Of a stretch of 64,000 nt of DNA, positions 55,933 to 64,000 are shown piece after piece. Position numbers and translations under genes: made by a program. Numbering within the stretch: position 1 is the first letter of the stretch; the number at the start of each line of letters is the position of its first letter. The notes below the pieces were generated by a model. It was not told the origin of the DNA and did not search any database. It saw only the letters and a list, made by a program, of their open reading frames with translations. The DNA comes from WTGJ01 sp965237765 (GTDB lineage: Bacteria > Chloroflexota > Anaerolineae > Aggregatilineales > Phototrophicaceae), in NCBI GenBank assembly GCA_965237765.1, contig OZ250157.1:992001-1056000 (forward strand), in the 5' to 3' direction.

Positions 55933-56975
55933 TCGTACCGGATGCGCGGGTCCGCGAAGCCGTAAATGATATCCACGCCCAGGTTGACGAGGATGAAAGT
56001 CACGGCGGTGAGCAGGACCGCGCCCTGAATCATCGGGTAATCGCGCGCGGCGATGGCCCGAATGACGGTGGTGCCCAGGCCGGGCAGATTGAAAATGCGC
56101 TCCGTGATGATCGCCCCACCCAGCAAACCGCCGAAGGAGAGTCCGACGATGGTGATGATCGGGATCAGCGAGTTACGCAACCCGTGGCGCAGCACCACCG
56201 CCCGCTCGCTCAGGCCCTTGGCGCGCGCCGTGCGGATGTAATCCTCGCCCAACGTCTCGATCATACTGGAGCGCGTCAGGCGGGCGATGAGCGCCACCTG
56301 CCCCAGGCCGAGCGTGATCGTCGGCATCACCATGTGCTGCCAGCTGCCCGAGCCCTGCACCGGCAACCAGCGCCACTGCACCGCGAAGAGCAGGATCAGG
56401 TAAGCGCCCAGCACGAAGGTCGGGAAGCTATAGCCGAAGATGACGATGACCGTCACCAGTTTGTCGACCCAGGTGGCGCGGTTGAGCGCCGTAATGACGC
56501 CGACCAGGATGCCGAGTGCCGTGCCAAGGGCGACGGTTTGTGCGGTCAACTGGATGGTGAAAGGGAAACTGCTGAATATCCGCGGGCCGACTGGCTCGCG
56601 CGTGTTGAAGGAGCGGCCGAAATCGCCACGGACGACGCCGCGCTTTTCGCCATAACTGGGCTCGGCCAGATACCCGCGCCCCATGCCGGGCAACTGCAGC
56701 GTGGCGGTGGGCAGGGCAGCGGTGAAGGGCTGGTGACGCCGCAGTACCAGCCAGTCATTGCCCAGCAGCCAGTGGACGAACTGCGTTGTGAGCGGCAGGT
56801 TCAGTCCGAGGTCTACGCGGATCCGCTCGATCAGCTCAGGCGTAGCCCGTTCGCCGGCCAGGGACAGGGCCGGGTCACCTTTCAGGCCCAGGCGCAACAT
56901 CATGAAAACCAGCGTCGCGACTACCAGCACCAGCGGCAAGACGAACACCAGACGGCGGAAGATGTATTTCGTCAC
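55929..56975 (-). CDS. Dipeptide-type ABC transporter permease (DppB-like), second operon
   Basis: 348 residues, slightly longer than usual because of an extra periplasmic stretch (about 75-130) rich in aromatic residues. LGLKGDPALSLAGERATPE and YIRTARAKGLSERAVVLRHGLRNSLIPI are typical. ATG 56975 follows the binding-protein gene after a gap with a 9-bp perfect hairpin. Confidence 0.93.
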   Translation of the reverse strand: MTKYIFRRLVFVLPLVLVVATLVFMMLRLGLKGDPALSLAGERATPELIERIRVDLGLNLPLTTQFVHWLLGNDWLVLRRHQPFTAALPTATLQLPGMGRGYLAEPSYGEKRGVVRGDFGRSFNTREPVGPRIFSSFPFTIQLTAQTVALGTALGILVGVITALNRATWVDKLVTVIVIFGYSFPTFVLGAYLILLFAVQWRWLPVQGSGSWQHMVMPTITLGLGQVALIARLTRSSMIETLGEDYIRTARAKGLSERAVVLRHGLRNSLIPIITIVGLSFGGLLGGAIITERIFNLPGLGTTVIRAIAARDYPMIQGAVLLTAVTFILVNLGVDIIYGFADPRIRYE

Positions 56976-56998
56976 AGGCAGCGGCTTCGTTCACGGAA

Positions 56999-57024
56999 GA
57001 GGGGCCAACCGTAGCTGGCCCCTC
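56999..57024 (-). promoter_or_regulatory. Intercistronic stem-loop, second dipeptide-type operon
   Basis: GAGGGGCCA (56999-57007) pairs perfectly with TGGCCCCTC (57016-57024), loop of eight bases. Located between the binding-protein stop and the permease start. Confidence 0.65.
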
Positions 57025-57038
57025 GCAATTCCTTGTAT

Positions 57039-58637
57039 CTAGTCCATCTCGAAGTAGGCGTTCCAGTAAAGCAGGTAGCCTTCGGGGTGGATGCGCCAGT
57101 TCTGCAGGTCCGTGTGGACGCCGAAGATGTTCTGCGGCACCACGAGGAAGATCCAGGGCGCTTCGCCGATGATGTGGTTGTTGATTTCCTGAATCGTTTC
57201 GAAGCGCACGTCGGGGATCAGTTCACTATTGGCTTTGATGAGCAAGTTGGCCAGATCCTCATTGACATAGTGCGCGCGGTTGCTGCCACCGATGCGATTC
57301 GGGTCAAAGAAGTAACTCAGGATGGTCGGGTCGGTGTAGCCATACCAGAGCAAGAAGAGGTCATGCGTGCCCGTGGTGGTCAGATCGACGAGCTCCTGCT
57401 GCTCCATCAGCTGGACGACTACGGGGATGCCGACAGCGAGCAGATTGGCTTCCACGACCTGGGCGCCGCGCGTTTGCTCGGTTTGCCCGGCCACCGCGTT
57501 CAGCGGCACATCCCAGTGCTCGCCATTGGGCATTTCGCGCATACCATCGCCATCGACATCCACATAACCCAGTTCATCGAGGATGGCCATCGCCCTTTCG
57601 GGGTCGTAGTGGTAGGAATCCGCATCCAGATCGGGGTTGTGCCCCCAGATGGTCGGCGGCAGGGGCTGGTAAAGCGGCGTCGCCAGGTCATCGAAGACCA
57701 GGGCGGCGTAATCGGGACGGTTGATGGCGTACGAGAAAGCGCGCCGCAGCTCCGCATCGTCCCAAGGGCCCTTGCTGGTATTGAAGCCGACGTAGCGGAT
57801 CATATTCTGCATCTGCTGATGCACATAGACGTCTTCGTTATCCATCATGTCCTGCAGGTTCTGGGCAGGGATGCCGGCGAAGTGGAACTCGCCCGTCTCC
57901 AGGCCGGCGAGGACGGTCAGCTCGTCATCGACGAAGCGCACTTCCAGCTCCTCCAGGTAGACGGGGCCGGTGTTCTCGTAGATTTCCTCCGGCAGCCAGG
58001 TCATGTCGACGCGGCGCCCCAAGAGATAGTGGCTACCGGAAACATACTCTTTGAGCACGAAGGGACCGGCGCCGACCGGGTTCAGGCCGAATTCGTCCAC
58101 GCCATATGTCTCATAGGCTGCGGGCGAAACCAGCTCGAGAAATGCGAGGTCGAAGATCAGCGACGCATAAGGACTCACGAGATCGAGGCGGATGACATAT
58201 TCGTCCAGCACCTCGGTATTGATGAGCAGGTTGCGCAGGGAGGCGCCGGTTGAGAAAGTGGCTTCGGGGTCAGAGAAGCGGTCCAGATTCCACTTGATAG
58301 CTTCGGCGTTGACCGGCGTGCCATCGCTGAAGGTGGCGTAGTCGATCAGGGTGATGGTAAGGCTTGTGTTATCCTCCGAGACTTCCCAGGTATCCGCCAG
58401 ATAACCGACATATTCTAGATTTTCTGTCTTGGCGAAAAGGTTGGCATAGATGGCGCCATGAGGCGCGACGTGCCAGGACGTAACGAAGGGATCGAGCGAA
58501 ACGTCGGCACTGGCATCGGCGAGGACCAGGCGGCCGCCGACGCTGTCGCGGTCGACCATATCCTGCGCGGAAACAGCCAGGGCGCCGCTCTACAAGGCAA
58601 CGACCAGCACCGCCAACACAAACAATTTCCTGTTCAT
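57039..58637 (-). pseudogene. Family-5 substrate-binding protein with TAG in its signal peptide
   Basis: From ATG 58637 (AGAGGAAA site) the frame reads MNRKLFVLAVLVVAL, then TAG at 58590-58592, then SGALAVSAQD and a complete family-5 binding protein to 57039. The segment around the stop is plainly a signal peptide, so translation from the internal ATG near 58559 would give an unexported protein. Mature sequence is intact: LVLADASADVSLDPFVTSWH, FSDGTPVNAEAIKWNLDRF, LRRAFSYAINRPDYAALVF. Read-through, real inactivation or a base-call error are all possible; the downstream permeases are intact. Confidence 0.85.
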
Positions 58638-58699
58638 ACGAATTTCCTCTGTTAACGAACGACGCCACCAAGTATAGCGCGCCGCGGCAACGCCGTGCA

Positions 58700-58722
58700 A
58701 TATGTCATGACTCGTGATAATT
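58700..58722. promoter_or_regulatory. 23-bp palindromic operator candidate, copy 3 (imperfect)
   Basis: ATATGTCATGA, central C, TCGTGATAATT: the same half-sites as the perfect copies with a few mismatches. Centre is 40 bp from copy 2, about four helical turns, so both face the same side. Confidence 0.65.
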
Positions 58723-58739
58723 CGCCCTCGCCGCACGCC

Positions 58740-58762
58740 AATTGTCACGACTCGTGACAATT
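58740..58762. promoter_or_regulatory. 23-bp palindromic operator candidate, copy 2
   Basis: AATTGTCACGA, central C, TCGTGACAATT, identical to 50754-50776. It abuts the stop of the Hsp70-like gene and lies 103 bp upstream of the binding-protein start, in the promoter region of the second dipeptide-type operon. Confidence 0.75.
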
Positions 58763-61362
58763 CACCCATTCACGAAGCCCAGTAGCTGCTCGCCGCAGCG
58801 CAAGTCGATCCGCTCCATCCGCGCAGCCACCGGCGTTCGCGCAGCGACCGTGAGCAGCCGCTGCGTCGTCAATGCCCAGAGCGTTCGGCCTTCTTCGACC
58901 GTGGCCAGGGCTATGCCGCCGCGCAGCGCCATTCGCCCTTCGCCCGCCAGGGGAATCTCATCGCTCTCCCACCAGCGCAGGGCGCCATCCTCGCGCGCCA
59001 TGACCAGCTGCCCCGCGCCCCGCAATATGAACGCCGCCACCAGGCGTGTTCGGCCCGCTAGCGAGAGCAGCGCGCCGCCCGTCGGCGATAGGGCGCCGGT
59101 AGCTTCACAATCCTCAACCGAAAGGCGCGCGAGCCGCCCCGCGCTCGTCAGCAGGATCAGCGAGCCGCCTTCGTGGAGCGGCAATAACGCCAGCGGATCA
59201 CCCGCGCGTGCCGTCCCTTCGCGGCCGTAAGACGCGCGTGCCGGTAGTTCCAAGCGCAATGAGGCGCTCAGTCGCAGACGTTGCAGGGTGTGCTCCGTCG
59301 GGAGCGGCTGCACGCGCGCGCGCGTCGTCAAGAGCAGCAGGCGGCGCGCGTCAGCCAGGTCTGCCCAGGCGCTGAAACTGCAGACGCGCTCTTCGCCGAA
59401 GGCATCGCGCTCGAAGCGCTCGAATTCCGCCAGCGTCGTGCCCAGCGCGCCCAACTCGTAGAGCCAGCTGACTTCGCGAGCGAGGAGGCGCGGGGCGCTG
59501 GTGAGGAGGACGAGGCGCCCGTCGGCAGGGAGGATGCGGGCGGGGAGCGACAGGGCGAAAACGGGCGACGAAAACGATTTCGGTGTTTCTCGTGAGAGGG
59601 CGCATTCGGCGAGGCGCAGGGTCGCCGGTAATTCCTGCGGCAGGGGGACGCTGACCATTTGCCCGTCCGCGCCCCGGCCGATCAACCAAGACAAATTCGC
59701 CGTTGACGCTCGCTTTCTGCCCCGCAAATCGATCAGTTGTTGCATTTGCTTCAGCGGCACGCGCGGCAGCCGTTCGGAGGCCTTCGTTTCGCGATACGAG
59801 GCTGACACGCGCTTCTTACGGCCGCAAAGTGCCGGCACGCGCGGGAGTTGCTGGGCGGCGGGCGCGGGGCGGACCGCGTGCGATTCGGGGGTGTGGTCGG
59901 CGGAAGCGAGGACGCCCTCCGGCAGGTCGCCATCCAGGCGCTTCTTACCGTCGCGAAGTGCCGACAGGCGCTGGGCGATGACCGCCAGGCCGGCGGTGAC
60001 GCTGCTGAAGGTATCCATGGCGCGGACTTTGGCGGCGCCGAAGCGCTCTTCGAGGAGGGCGACGAAGCAGGGGATCTGAGCGGAGCCGCCGGTGCGGAGG
60101 ACGGCATCGATATCGCGCGGGCGCAGGCCAGCGGCGGCCAGCACCTCATCCAGCCGCGTGCTGATCTGGCGCAGGTCGGGGCGGATGAGGCGCTCGAATT
60201 CGCGGCGGGATAGGCGCTCGTCGAAAGCGAGGCCGTCTTCGTCGAGCTGGAGGGTGGCCTGGTGGTCGGCGGAGAGGTGGCGCTTGGCGGATTCGGCGAT
60301 ATCGAAGAGGCGCAGGCCATAGTGGCTGGTGATGAGGCGGATGAGCGAATGGATGCGCGCCGGCTGCTCCGCGCTGCGGGCGATGCGTCGCAAGGATTCC
60401 AGCGTGTTCGGTTGCTGCAGGGCCAGCAAATCCCGCCAGCTGGCGAAGGCATCGTAATAGGCGGCGGGGACGGGCAGCGGGCGGCCATCGCTGAGGTAGT
60501 GGCTGCCCTCGCCGAAGGGGTCGGTCAATTTGTTGCGGACGATGCGGCTATCGAAGGCGTCGCCGGCGATGGCGATGCCGCCGGTGGCGAGGACGGTGAG
60601 GGCGGGGGCGGTGGCGCGGGTGGGTTCACAGGAGCGAACTGCGTTGCTGGAGCGAAACGATTTGCTCTGTACGATGCTGATATCGAGGGTGCCGCCGCCG
60701 AAATCGAAGACGAGCAGGGTCTGGGGAGTGTCGGCTCTGAAATCGGGGCGGAGGGTATAGGCATAGGCGGCGGCGACGGGTTCGTAGGCGAAATGGACGC
60801 GCTCATAGCCCGCCAGGAAGGCGGCCTGCAGCATGCGCGCCTGGGCAAGGGCATCCTGTTCCTCATCCTCGGCATAGCGCACCGGCCGGCCGAGCACCAC
60901 CTCGCGCAATTCGGCGCCCCATTCGCGCTCCGCCCGCCGCCGCGCGCTGTAGAGATAGAGGGCGATGATGTCCTCGAGGAGGTAGAAATCCTCGCCGACG
61001 GCCGTGCCCACATAAGAGTGGGAAGCGAGGCTGCTCTTGAAGCTGAGGAAGAGGCGGCCGGGGGAGAAGACATCGCGCTCGATGTAGACGTCACGCAGGA
61101 AGGTGGGCAGCTCGGCGAAGGTGAGCTCGATTTCGCCGACGTGGACGCGCTCGAGTTGGACGGGGCGGTTGAGGTTTTGCTCGTAGTAGTTCGTGATGGC
61201 GGATTGGCCGAAATGGAGCTGGCGGTCGTGGGTGAGGTAGAGGGCGGTGCGGGCGACGGCGGGGTTGGGGGCGGCGGGATCGAGGGCGAGCAGGCGGAGC
61301 TGGTCGCCGTCGTAGTGGGCGATGCCAGAGTTGGTGGTGCCGAAATCCATGCCGATGCGCAT
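58762..61362 (-). CDS. Hsp70-like ATPase fused to a gyrase-type beta-propeller
   Basis: 866 residues. Residues 1-465 are an Hsp70/actin-fold nucleotide-binding domain: DFGTTNSG (6-13), DFGGGTLD (220-227) and RTGGSAQIP (423-431). No substrate-binding domain follows. A linker (about 466-555) contains three degenerate copies of the dispersed element (SALRDGKKRL, PALCGRKKRV, DLRGRKRAS). Residues about 610-866 have repeated strands such as GRLVLLTSAPRLLAREV, GSLILLTSAGRLARLSV and GQLVMAREDGALRWW, resembling the GyrA/ParC C-terminal propeller. A fourth element copy (ARASYGREGTARA) lies at 708-720. Function unknown. Confidence 0.8.
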   Translation of the reverse strand: MRIGMDFGTTNSGIAHYDGDQLRLLALDPAAPNPAVARTALYLTHDRQLHFGQSAITNYYEQNLNRPVQLERVHVGEIELTFAELPTFLRDVYIERDVFSPGRLFLSFKSSLASHSYVGTAVGEDFYLLEDIIALYLYSARRRAEREWGAELREVVLGRPVRYAEDEEQDALAQARMLQAAFLAGYERVHFAYEPVAAAYAYTLRPDFRADTPQTLLVFDFGGGTLDISIVQSKSFRSSNAVRSCEPTRATAPALTVLATGGIAIAGDAFDSRIVRNKLTDPFGEGSHYLSDGRPLPVPAAYYDAFASWRDLLALQQPNTLESLRRIARSAEQPARIHSLIRLITSHYGLRLFDIAESAKRHLSADHQATLQLDEDGLAFDERLSRREFERLIRPDLRQISTRLDEVLAAAGLRPRDIDAVLRTGGSAQIPCFVALLEERFGAAKVRAMDTFSSVTAGLAVIAQRLSALRDGKKRLDGDLPEGVLASADHTPESHAVRPAPAAQQLPRVPALCGRKKRVSASYRETKASERLPRVPLKQMQQLIDLRGRKRASTANLSWLIGRGADGQMVSVPLPQELPATLRLAECALSRETPKSFSSPVFALSLPARILPADGRLVLLTSAPRLLAREVSWLYELGALGTTLAEFERFERDAFGEERVCSFSAWADLADARRLLLLTTRARVQPLPTEHTLQRLRLSASLRLELPARASYGREGTARAGDPLALLPLHEGGSLILLTSAGRLARLSVEDCEATGALSPTGGALLSLAGRTRLVAAFILRGAGQLVMAREDGALRWWESDEIPLAGEGRMALRGGIALATVEEGRTLWALTTQRLLTVAARTPVAARMERIDLRCGEQLLGFVNG
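59203..59243 (+). repeat. Dispersed 30-bp element in the Hsp70-like gene, propeller part
   Basis: CGCGCGTGCCGTC, then CCTTCGCGGCCGTAAGA, then CGCGCGTGCC. In the gene's frame it reads ASYGREGTAR, the frame used in lysK. Confidence 0.88.
59806..59845 (-). repeat. Dispersed 30-bp element in the Hsp70-like gene, linker part, inverted
   Basis: Opposite orientation to the copy at 59203. On the minus strand: CGCGTGCCGGCACTTTGC then GGCCGTAAGAAGCGCGTG, translated VPALCGRKKRV. Confidence 0.85.
59934..59974 (-). repeat. Dispersed 30-bp element, diverged copy, inverted
   Basis: On the minus strand GTCGGCACTTCGCGACGGTAA leads into AAGCGCC; translated SALRDGKKRL. More worn than the other copies. A still weaker match lies near 59707-59738. 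Confidence 0.65.
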
Positions 61363-61488
61363 CCGGCTAGTGTGCCTTTCCGATTTTTTGTGGCTGATTA
61401 GTGTAGCGGAGGGGGTGGGGCGGGTTAAGGTAGGCGGCGATAATTCACGCCGCGGCGGCGTAGGGGGAACTGGATATGGTTGGGGTGG

Positions 61489-61725
61489 CTACTCCAGGCG
61501 GAGTTCCGGCTGGTCGGCGGCGGGGGATTGGGCGCGGGTGGCGCGGCGGAAGGTGCCGAATTCGTGTGGCATTTCCAATTGCGGGTCGCCACTGAGTAAG
61601 TCTTCGACCGTCAACAATTGCAGGCGCGGGAAATTGCCCCAGGCTTCGGTCTCGTAAAAGCCAGCGGCCAGCGCTTCGGTCTGCATCGGCTTACTCGGCG
61701 CTTCCAGGGTGATGAAGGCGGCCAT
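61489..61725 (-). pseudogene. C-terminal remnant of a DNA methyltransferase
   Basis: About 78 residues: MAAFITLEAPSKPMQTEALAAGFYE, then FPRLQLLTVEDLLSGDPQLEMP and FGTFRRA. This is the conserved tail of a widespread site-specific adenine methyltransferase/restriction family (pattern ITLExPTKPM, then RIQxLTIEELL). The catalytic domain is absent and the upstream frame (to 61884) is low-complexity. A neighbouring frame reads RRRIEQFRAHLARDDGR, apparently older sequence of the same gene. It sits directly downstream of the ApeA-like gene. Confidence 0.65.
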
Positions 61726-61880
61726 CGTCGCGCGCCAGGTGGGCGCGGAACTGCTCGATGCGGCGCCGGCGCGCGACGCGGGTGATGCGCTCGGCGGACA
61801 TGGCGTGGCCTCGGGTGGTGGCGGATGTTGGTTAAGTTGGGGGGAGTATAGCGTGTGGGGGGGGTGGTGAGTGTGAAAGA

Positions 61881-63137
61881 TCAAACGTTAACTAGCTTCT
61901 CGCTCTTTCGTTGCCATAGACTGCGTCGAGGAAAATCCTTATATGTGAAAAGAATTGTGTCTGGATTCACTCCTAGCTTGAAGTAGAGAAAGAGTGCGAC
62001 GAACGGGATGAGACGCGAGAGTGCATTGTCAAGATTGGTGTCCTTGAGTGCGCGTTTCCGTTTCTTCGGATTGTAGTGCGAATAGTAATTGCGTGTGACA
62101 ATTGCCTGACCAAAAAATGCATCGCTCAGATTAATTTCACGGGATAAGGACTCTCGTAGTTCCCTGAGCCGCTCTATTAAGTACGGATCCCGCATCTTTC
62201 CTTCCTTGGTTAGGTACTTCTTGTTCTTGTGCCCCTCTTCTTCAAAATAGAGTTGATGATGGCATTCCAAGGCTTGCATCAGCGCAAGAAACTCAAACTT
62301 CTTGTATCCGTGAATGTTGTTGATTACATCCAAGCAAAGTTCATAAGGTACGCGTTTGTCCTCATCCAATTCGAACCACATTAGAAACACATCAGCAACG
62401 TGTTCATCATAACGCTCAAGTGGGAAATCAATGTCGTAGCGGGGGAACACTTCCACTTGTTTTCTGTATTGATAGACCTTTACGAATTGCGACCCAAACA
62501 CTTGGCTGGGGTGGAGTGGCGTGGACAAGTATGTGCGAACAACAGGTCTTCCGACGAGAAACGCGAGCAAGTCACGAATGCTGTCAGTTATTTCCCGATA
62601 CCATGTAAGATCTTGAGACGAGTCAGGTTTGATGTGAATGTGACATTCTTGAAGAGAAGGGTAATTGTTTGACCCTGCATTCAGTTCTAAATTTACTTTT
62701 GCCTTCTTGAAAGTGACAGGAATCACCCAAGGCCCTTCCAATAGCTTGTTCACTGAAGCCATCCAGTCCCTGAGACTGGAGAAGAGAACTTCAACTGATT
62801 CAAATGAAATATCCTCTGCCTTTTCATAGTGATTTCCTTCCAAAAGACATTCTGCACGAAGTTGCACGTTGAACATTGTCGATGTTCTGGCTCCGGAGTG
62901 GTCTTGAAATGAAACATTCAGCAACGTAATTCTGTGCGGGTATTCGCCCACTTCCCCCTGCATGATTTCAACATATCTTACGTTGCTCAGAGTTGGCTCG
63001 AACCAAACATCACTGCGATGCGCGACTAGTTCCAGTTCGACCCCTGTATCGGGCCTGTAGGTAACTACCCCTGACCAAGTCTTTTGCGGGTTGCTAGGTA
63101 TCCACCAAGTGCCTAGATAGCTGAATTCGTCATTCAT
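61881..63137 (-). CDS. ApeA-like HEPN-domain anti-phage protein
   Basis: 418 residues from ATG 63137 (the frame opens at 63158 with TTG). The N-terminal region begins YLGTWWIPSNPQKTWSGVVTY with several beta strands, as in the ApeA N-terminal domain. The C-terminal half is helical and holds the HEPN ribonuclease motif RNxxxH at R349-H354 (VTRNYYSHYN). ApeA proteins are single-gene abortive defence factors thought to cleave RNA on phage infection. Distinctly AT-rich against the GC-rich surroundings. Next to a methyltransferase remnant, so part of a defence-rich patch. Confidence 0.8.
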   Translation of the reverse strand: MNDEFSYLGTWWIPSNPQKTWSGVVTYRPDTGVELELVAHRSDVWFEPTLSNVRYVEIMQGEVGEYPHRITLLNVSFQDHSGARTSTMFNVQLRAECLLEGNHYEKAEDISFESVEVLFSSLRDWMASVNKLLEGPWVIPVTFKKAKVNLELNAGSNNYPSLQECHIHIKPDSSQDLTWYREITDSIRDLLAFLVGRPVVRTYLSTPLHPSQVFGSQFVKVYQYRKQVEVFPRYDIDFPLERYDEHVADVFLMWFELDEDKRVPYELCLDVINNIHGYKKFEFLALMQALECHHQLYFEEEGHKNKKYLTKEGKMRDPYLIERLRELRESLSREINLSDAFFGQAIVTRNYYSHYNPKKRKRALKDTNLDNALSRLIPFVALFLYFKLGVNPDTILFTYKDFPRRSLWQRKSEKLVNV

Positions 63138-63520
63138 GGTAACCACTTTGTTGATCAAACCTCGATTGTTGACGGGCGCGGCGACCTGTCAGGTCGCCCC
63201 TCCATTATTCCTCCCGCATGATGACGCGGTGCTGTCCCGCTGGCGTGCCAGCACCTCATTCACCCGATACTTTTCAAAATCGCTTTTCGTCAACGTCATC
63301 GATAACCCCAAATCTACGAGTAATAACTGTTGCACCGTAGCATAAAGGTTCTATTTGGACTACCCCCGCTGGCAGACGTGCGTCGTCGTAGTGGGCGACG
63401 CCGGAGTTGGTGGTGCTGAAAGCCATGCCGATGCGTATGGGTGGGCCTCGCTCGCGCGACCTTCTATGGTGGGACGCGTAGTATATACTGTGGCGCACTT
63501 ACCCGGATGAGGAGCGAGAG
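63138..63520. other. Intergenic region with hairpins and an Hsp70 remnant
   Basis: Holds a perfect hairpin GGCGACCT/AGGTCGCC (63180-63198), a second stem GGTGCTG/CAGCACC near 63221-63250 with an inner GCTGGC/GCCAGC, and the Hsp70-like remnant described separately. No other gene seen. Confidence 0.6.
63373..63438 (-). pseudogene. Remnant of the Hsp70-like gene start
   Basis: About 22 codons match the first codons of the Hsp70-like gene at 61362: IRIGMAFSTTNSGVAHYDDARL against MRIGMDFGTTNSGIAHYDGDQL. The start codon is ATA and the phosphate-loop DFG has become AFS, so it cannot be functional. Nucleotide similarity is high over about 65 bp. It marks either a partial duplication or the relic of a second full gene. 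Confidence 0.75.
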
Positions 63521-63850
63521 ATGATCATCACGACGACACCGAGTGTGGAAGGACAACCGGTGACCGAATACCTGGGCATTGTGACTGGCGAGGCCATCAT
63601 GGGCGCGAACATGTTCAAGGATATTCTCGCCGGAATCCGTGACATCGTGGGCGGCCGCGCGGGCGCTTACGAGGAAGAATTGCGGCGGGCGAAGGATACC
63701 GCCATGCAAGAGCTGGGGGATAACGCGCGGCATATGGGCGCGGACGCGATCCTGAGCGTGGATTTGGATTACGAGACCGTCGGCGCGAACGGCAGCATGC
63801 TGATGGTTACGGCGAGCGGGACGGCGGTGCGGCTGGGGAAGGGGAAGTGA
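63521..63850 (+). CDS. YbjQ/UPF0145-family protein
   Basis: 109 residues covering the whole family: MIITTTPSVEGQPVTEYLGIVTGEAIMGANMFKD, then DIVGGRAGAYEEELRRAKDTAMQELGDNARHMGADAILSVDLDYE. These form small pentameric rings; the older label heavy-metal-binding is not proven. GAGGAGCGAGAG lies just before the ATG. Soluble, cytosolic; function unknown. Confidence 0.93.
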   Translation: MIITTTPSVEGQPVTEYLGIVTGEAIMGANMFKDILAGIRDIVGGRAGAYEEELRRAKDTAMQELGDNARHMGADAILSVDLDYETVGANGSMLMVTASGTAVRLGKGK

Positions 63851-63870
63851 TGGTGCGCGTCGCGAAGGAC

Positions 63871-63911
63871 CCGCACGCGCGTCTTACGGCGGCGAAGTGC
63901 CCGCACGCGCC
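63871..63911 (-). repeat. Dispersed 30-bp element, intergenic copy
   Basis: On the minus strand GGCGCGTGCGGGCACTTCG then CCGCCGTAAGACGCGCGTGC, closest to the lysK units. Lies 20 bp after the YbjQ stop, outside any recognised gene; a partial GTGCGCGTCGCGAAGGAC precedes it. Confidence 0.85.
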
Positions 63912-63978
63912 GTGAGGGCGGTTCGGCGGGCACTCGAGGCGGGCGACGGCGGAGCACAAAATCCAATAGGGAAACCCA

Positions 63979-64000
63979 CATGACACCGATCCGCTGGGGC
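63979..64000 (+). CDS. Start of a gene cut by the window edge
   Basis: ATG at 63979 begins MTPIRWG and runs off the window. A GGGAAA lies just upstream. Only seven codons are visible, so the assignment is tentative. Confidence 0.3.

Noticed and set aside
58590..58592. UAG or UGA recoded to an amino acid genome-wide
   Set aside because: Many intact genes here end in TAG or TGA at the expected length (for example the cyclophilin and the MalF-like permease use TAG), so the extra stops are local.

Overview
The window is GC-rich chromosomal DNA from a bacterium that is most likely a member of the Chloroflexota (Anaerolineae-type). This rests on three things: a complete LysW-carrier lysine cluster (lysWXYZJK, 38849-44249), several ABC importers with very AQ-ending signal peptides, and many large secreted or membrane proteins of a kind common in that phylum. 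The assignment is inferred from gene content; no rRNA or tRNA gene was seen.

Layout. 1-8.8 kb: EamA exporter, DUF2130 coiled-coil protein, a large single-chain restriction-modification enzyme, a membrane spermidine-synthase-like protein and a cyclophilin. 8.9-12.6 kb: a carbohydrate ABC importer preceded by an 11-bp tandem array. 12.8-16.6 kb: a decayed toxin-antitoxin pair, a frameshifted arsM, a D-amino-acid-oxidase-like flavoenzyme and a sulfite-oxidase-like molybdoenzyme. 16.7-19.3 kb: two paralogous secreted proteins. 19.4-29.4 kb: S9 peptidase, a glycosyltransferase with two in-frame stops, a dipeptide-type ABC operon with a frameshifted binding protein, and an intact ArnT-like glycosyltransferase. 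29.5-35.3 kb: a general amino-acid ABC operon (aapJQMP-like) with oversized permeases. 35.5-38.8 kb: a desaturase-Rieske fusion, LysM and DUF4145 remnants, a double VOC protein. 38.8-44.5 kb: lysine operon behind a leader that looks like a classical ribosome-dependent attenuator. 44.5-48.2 kb: secreted proteins and an S41 protease. 48.3-50.2 kb: a two-gene ATPase + DUF4276 cassette. 50.2-53.7 kb: truncated glycosyltransferase, tail-collar protein, acetyl-CoA synthetase. 53.9-58.6 kb: HSDR_N-type nuclease and a second dipeptide-type ABC operon. 58.7-64 kb: Hsp70-gyrase-propeller fusion, a methyltransferase remnant, an ApeA-like HEPN protein, an Hsp70 remnant and YbjQ.

Themes. (1) Nutrient import dominates: four ABC operons, each with a stem-loop between the binding-protein gene and the first permease gene. 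(2) AT-richer, defence-like genes are scattered among GC-rich housekeeping genes (2742-5846, 48303-50197, 53856-54923, 61881-63137). (3) Many reading frames are broken by single changes, either real decay or assembly error. (4) The least explained signal is a roughly 30-bp element at eight places in the window. Several copies lie inside unrelated genes, where they are translated without stops in different frames and on both orientations. Two copies have grown into 3-unit tandem arrays, one of them inside lysK. It behaves like a protein-coding palindromic insertion element and is the best candidate here for something undescribed.
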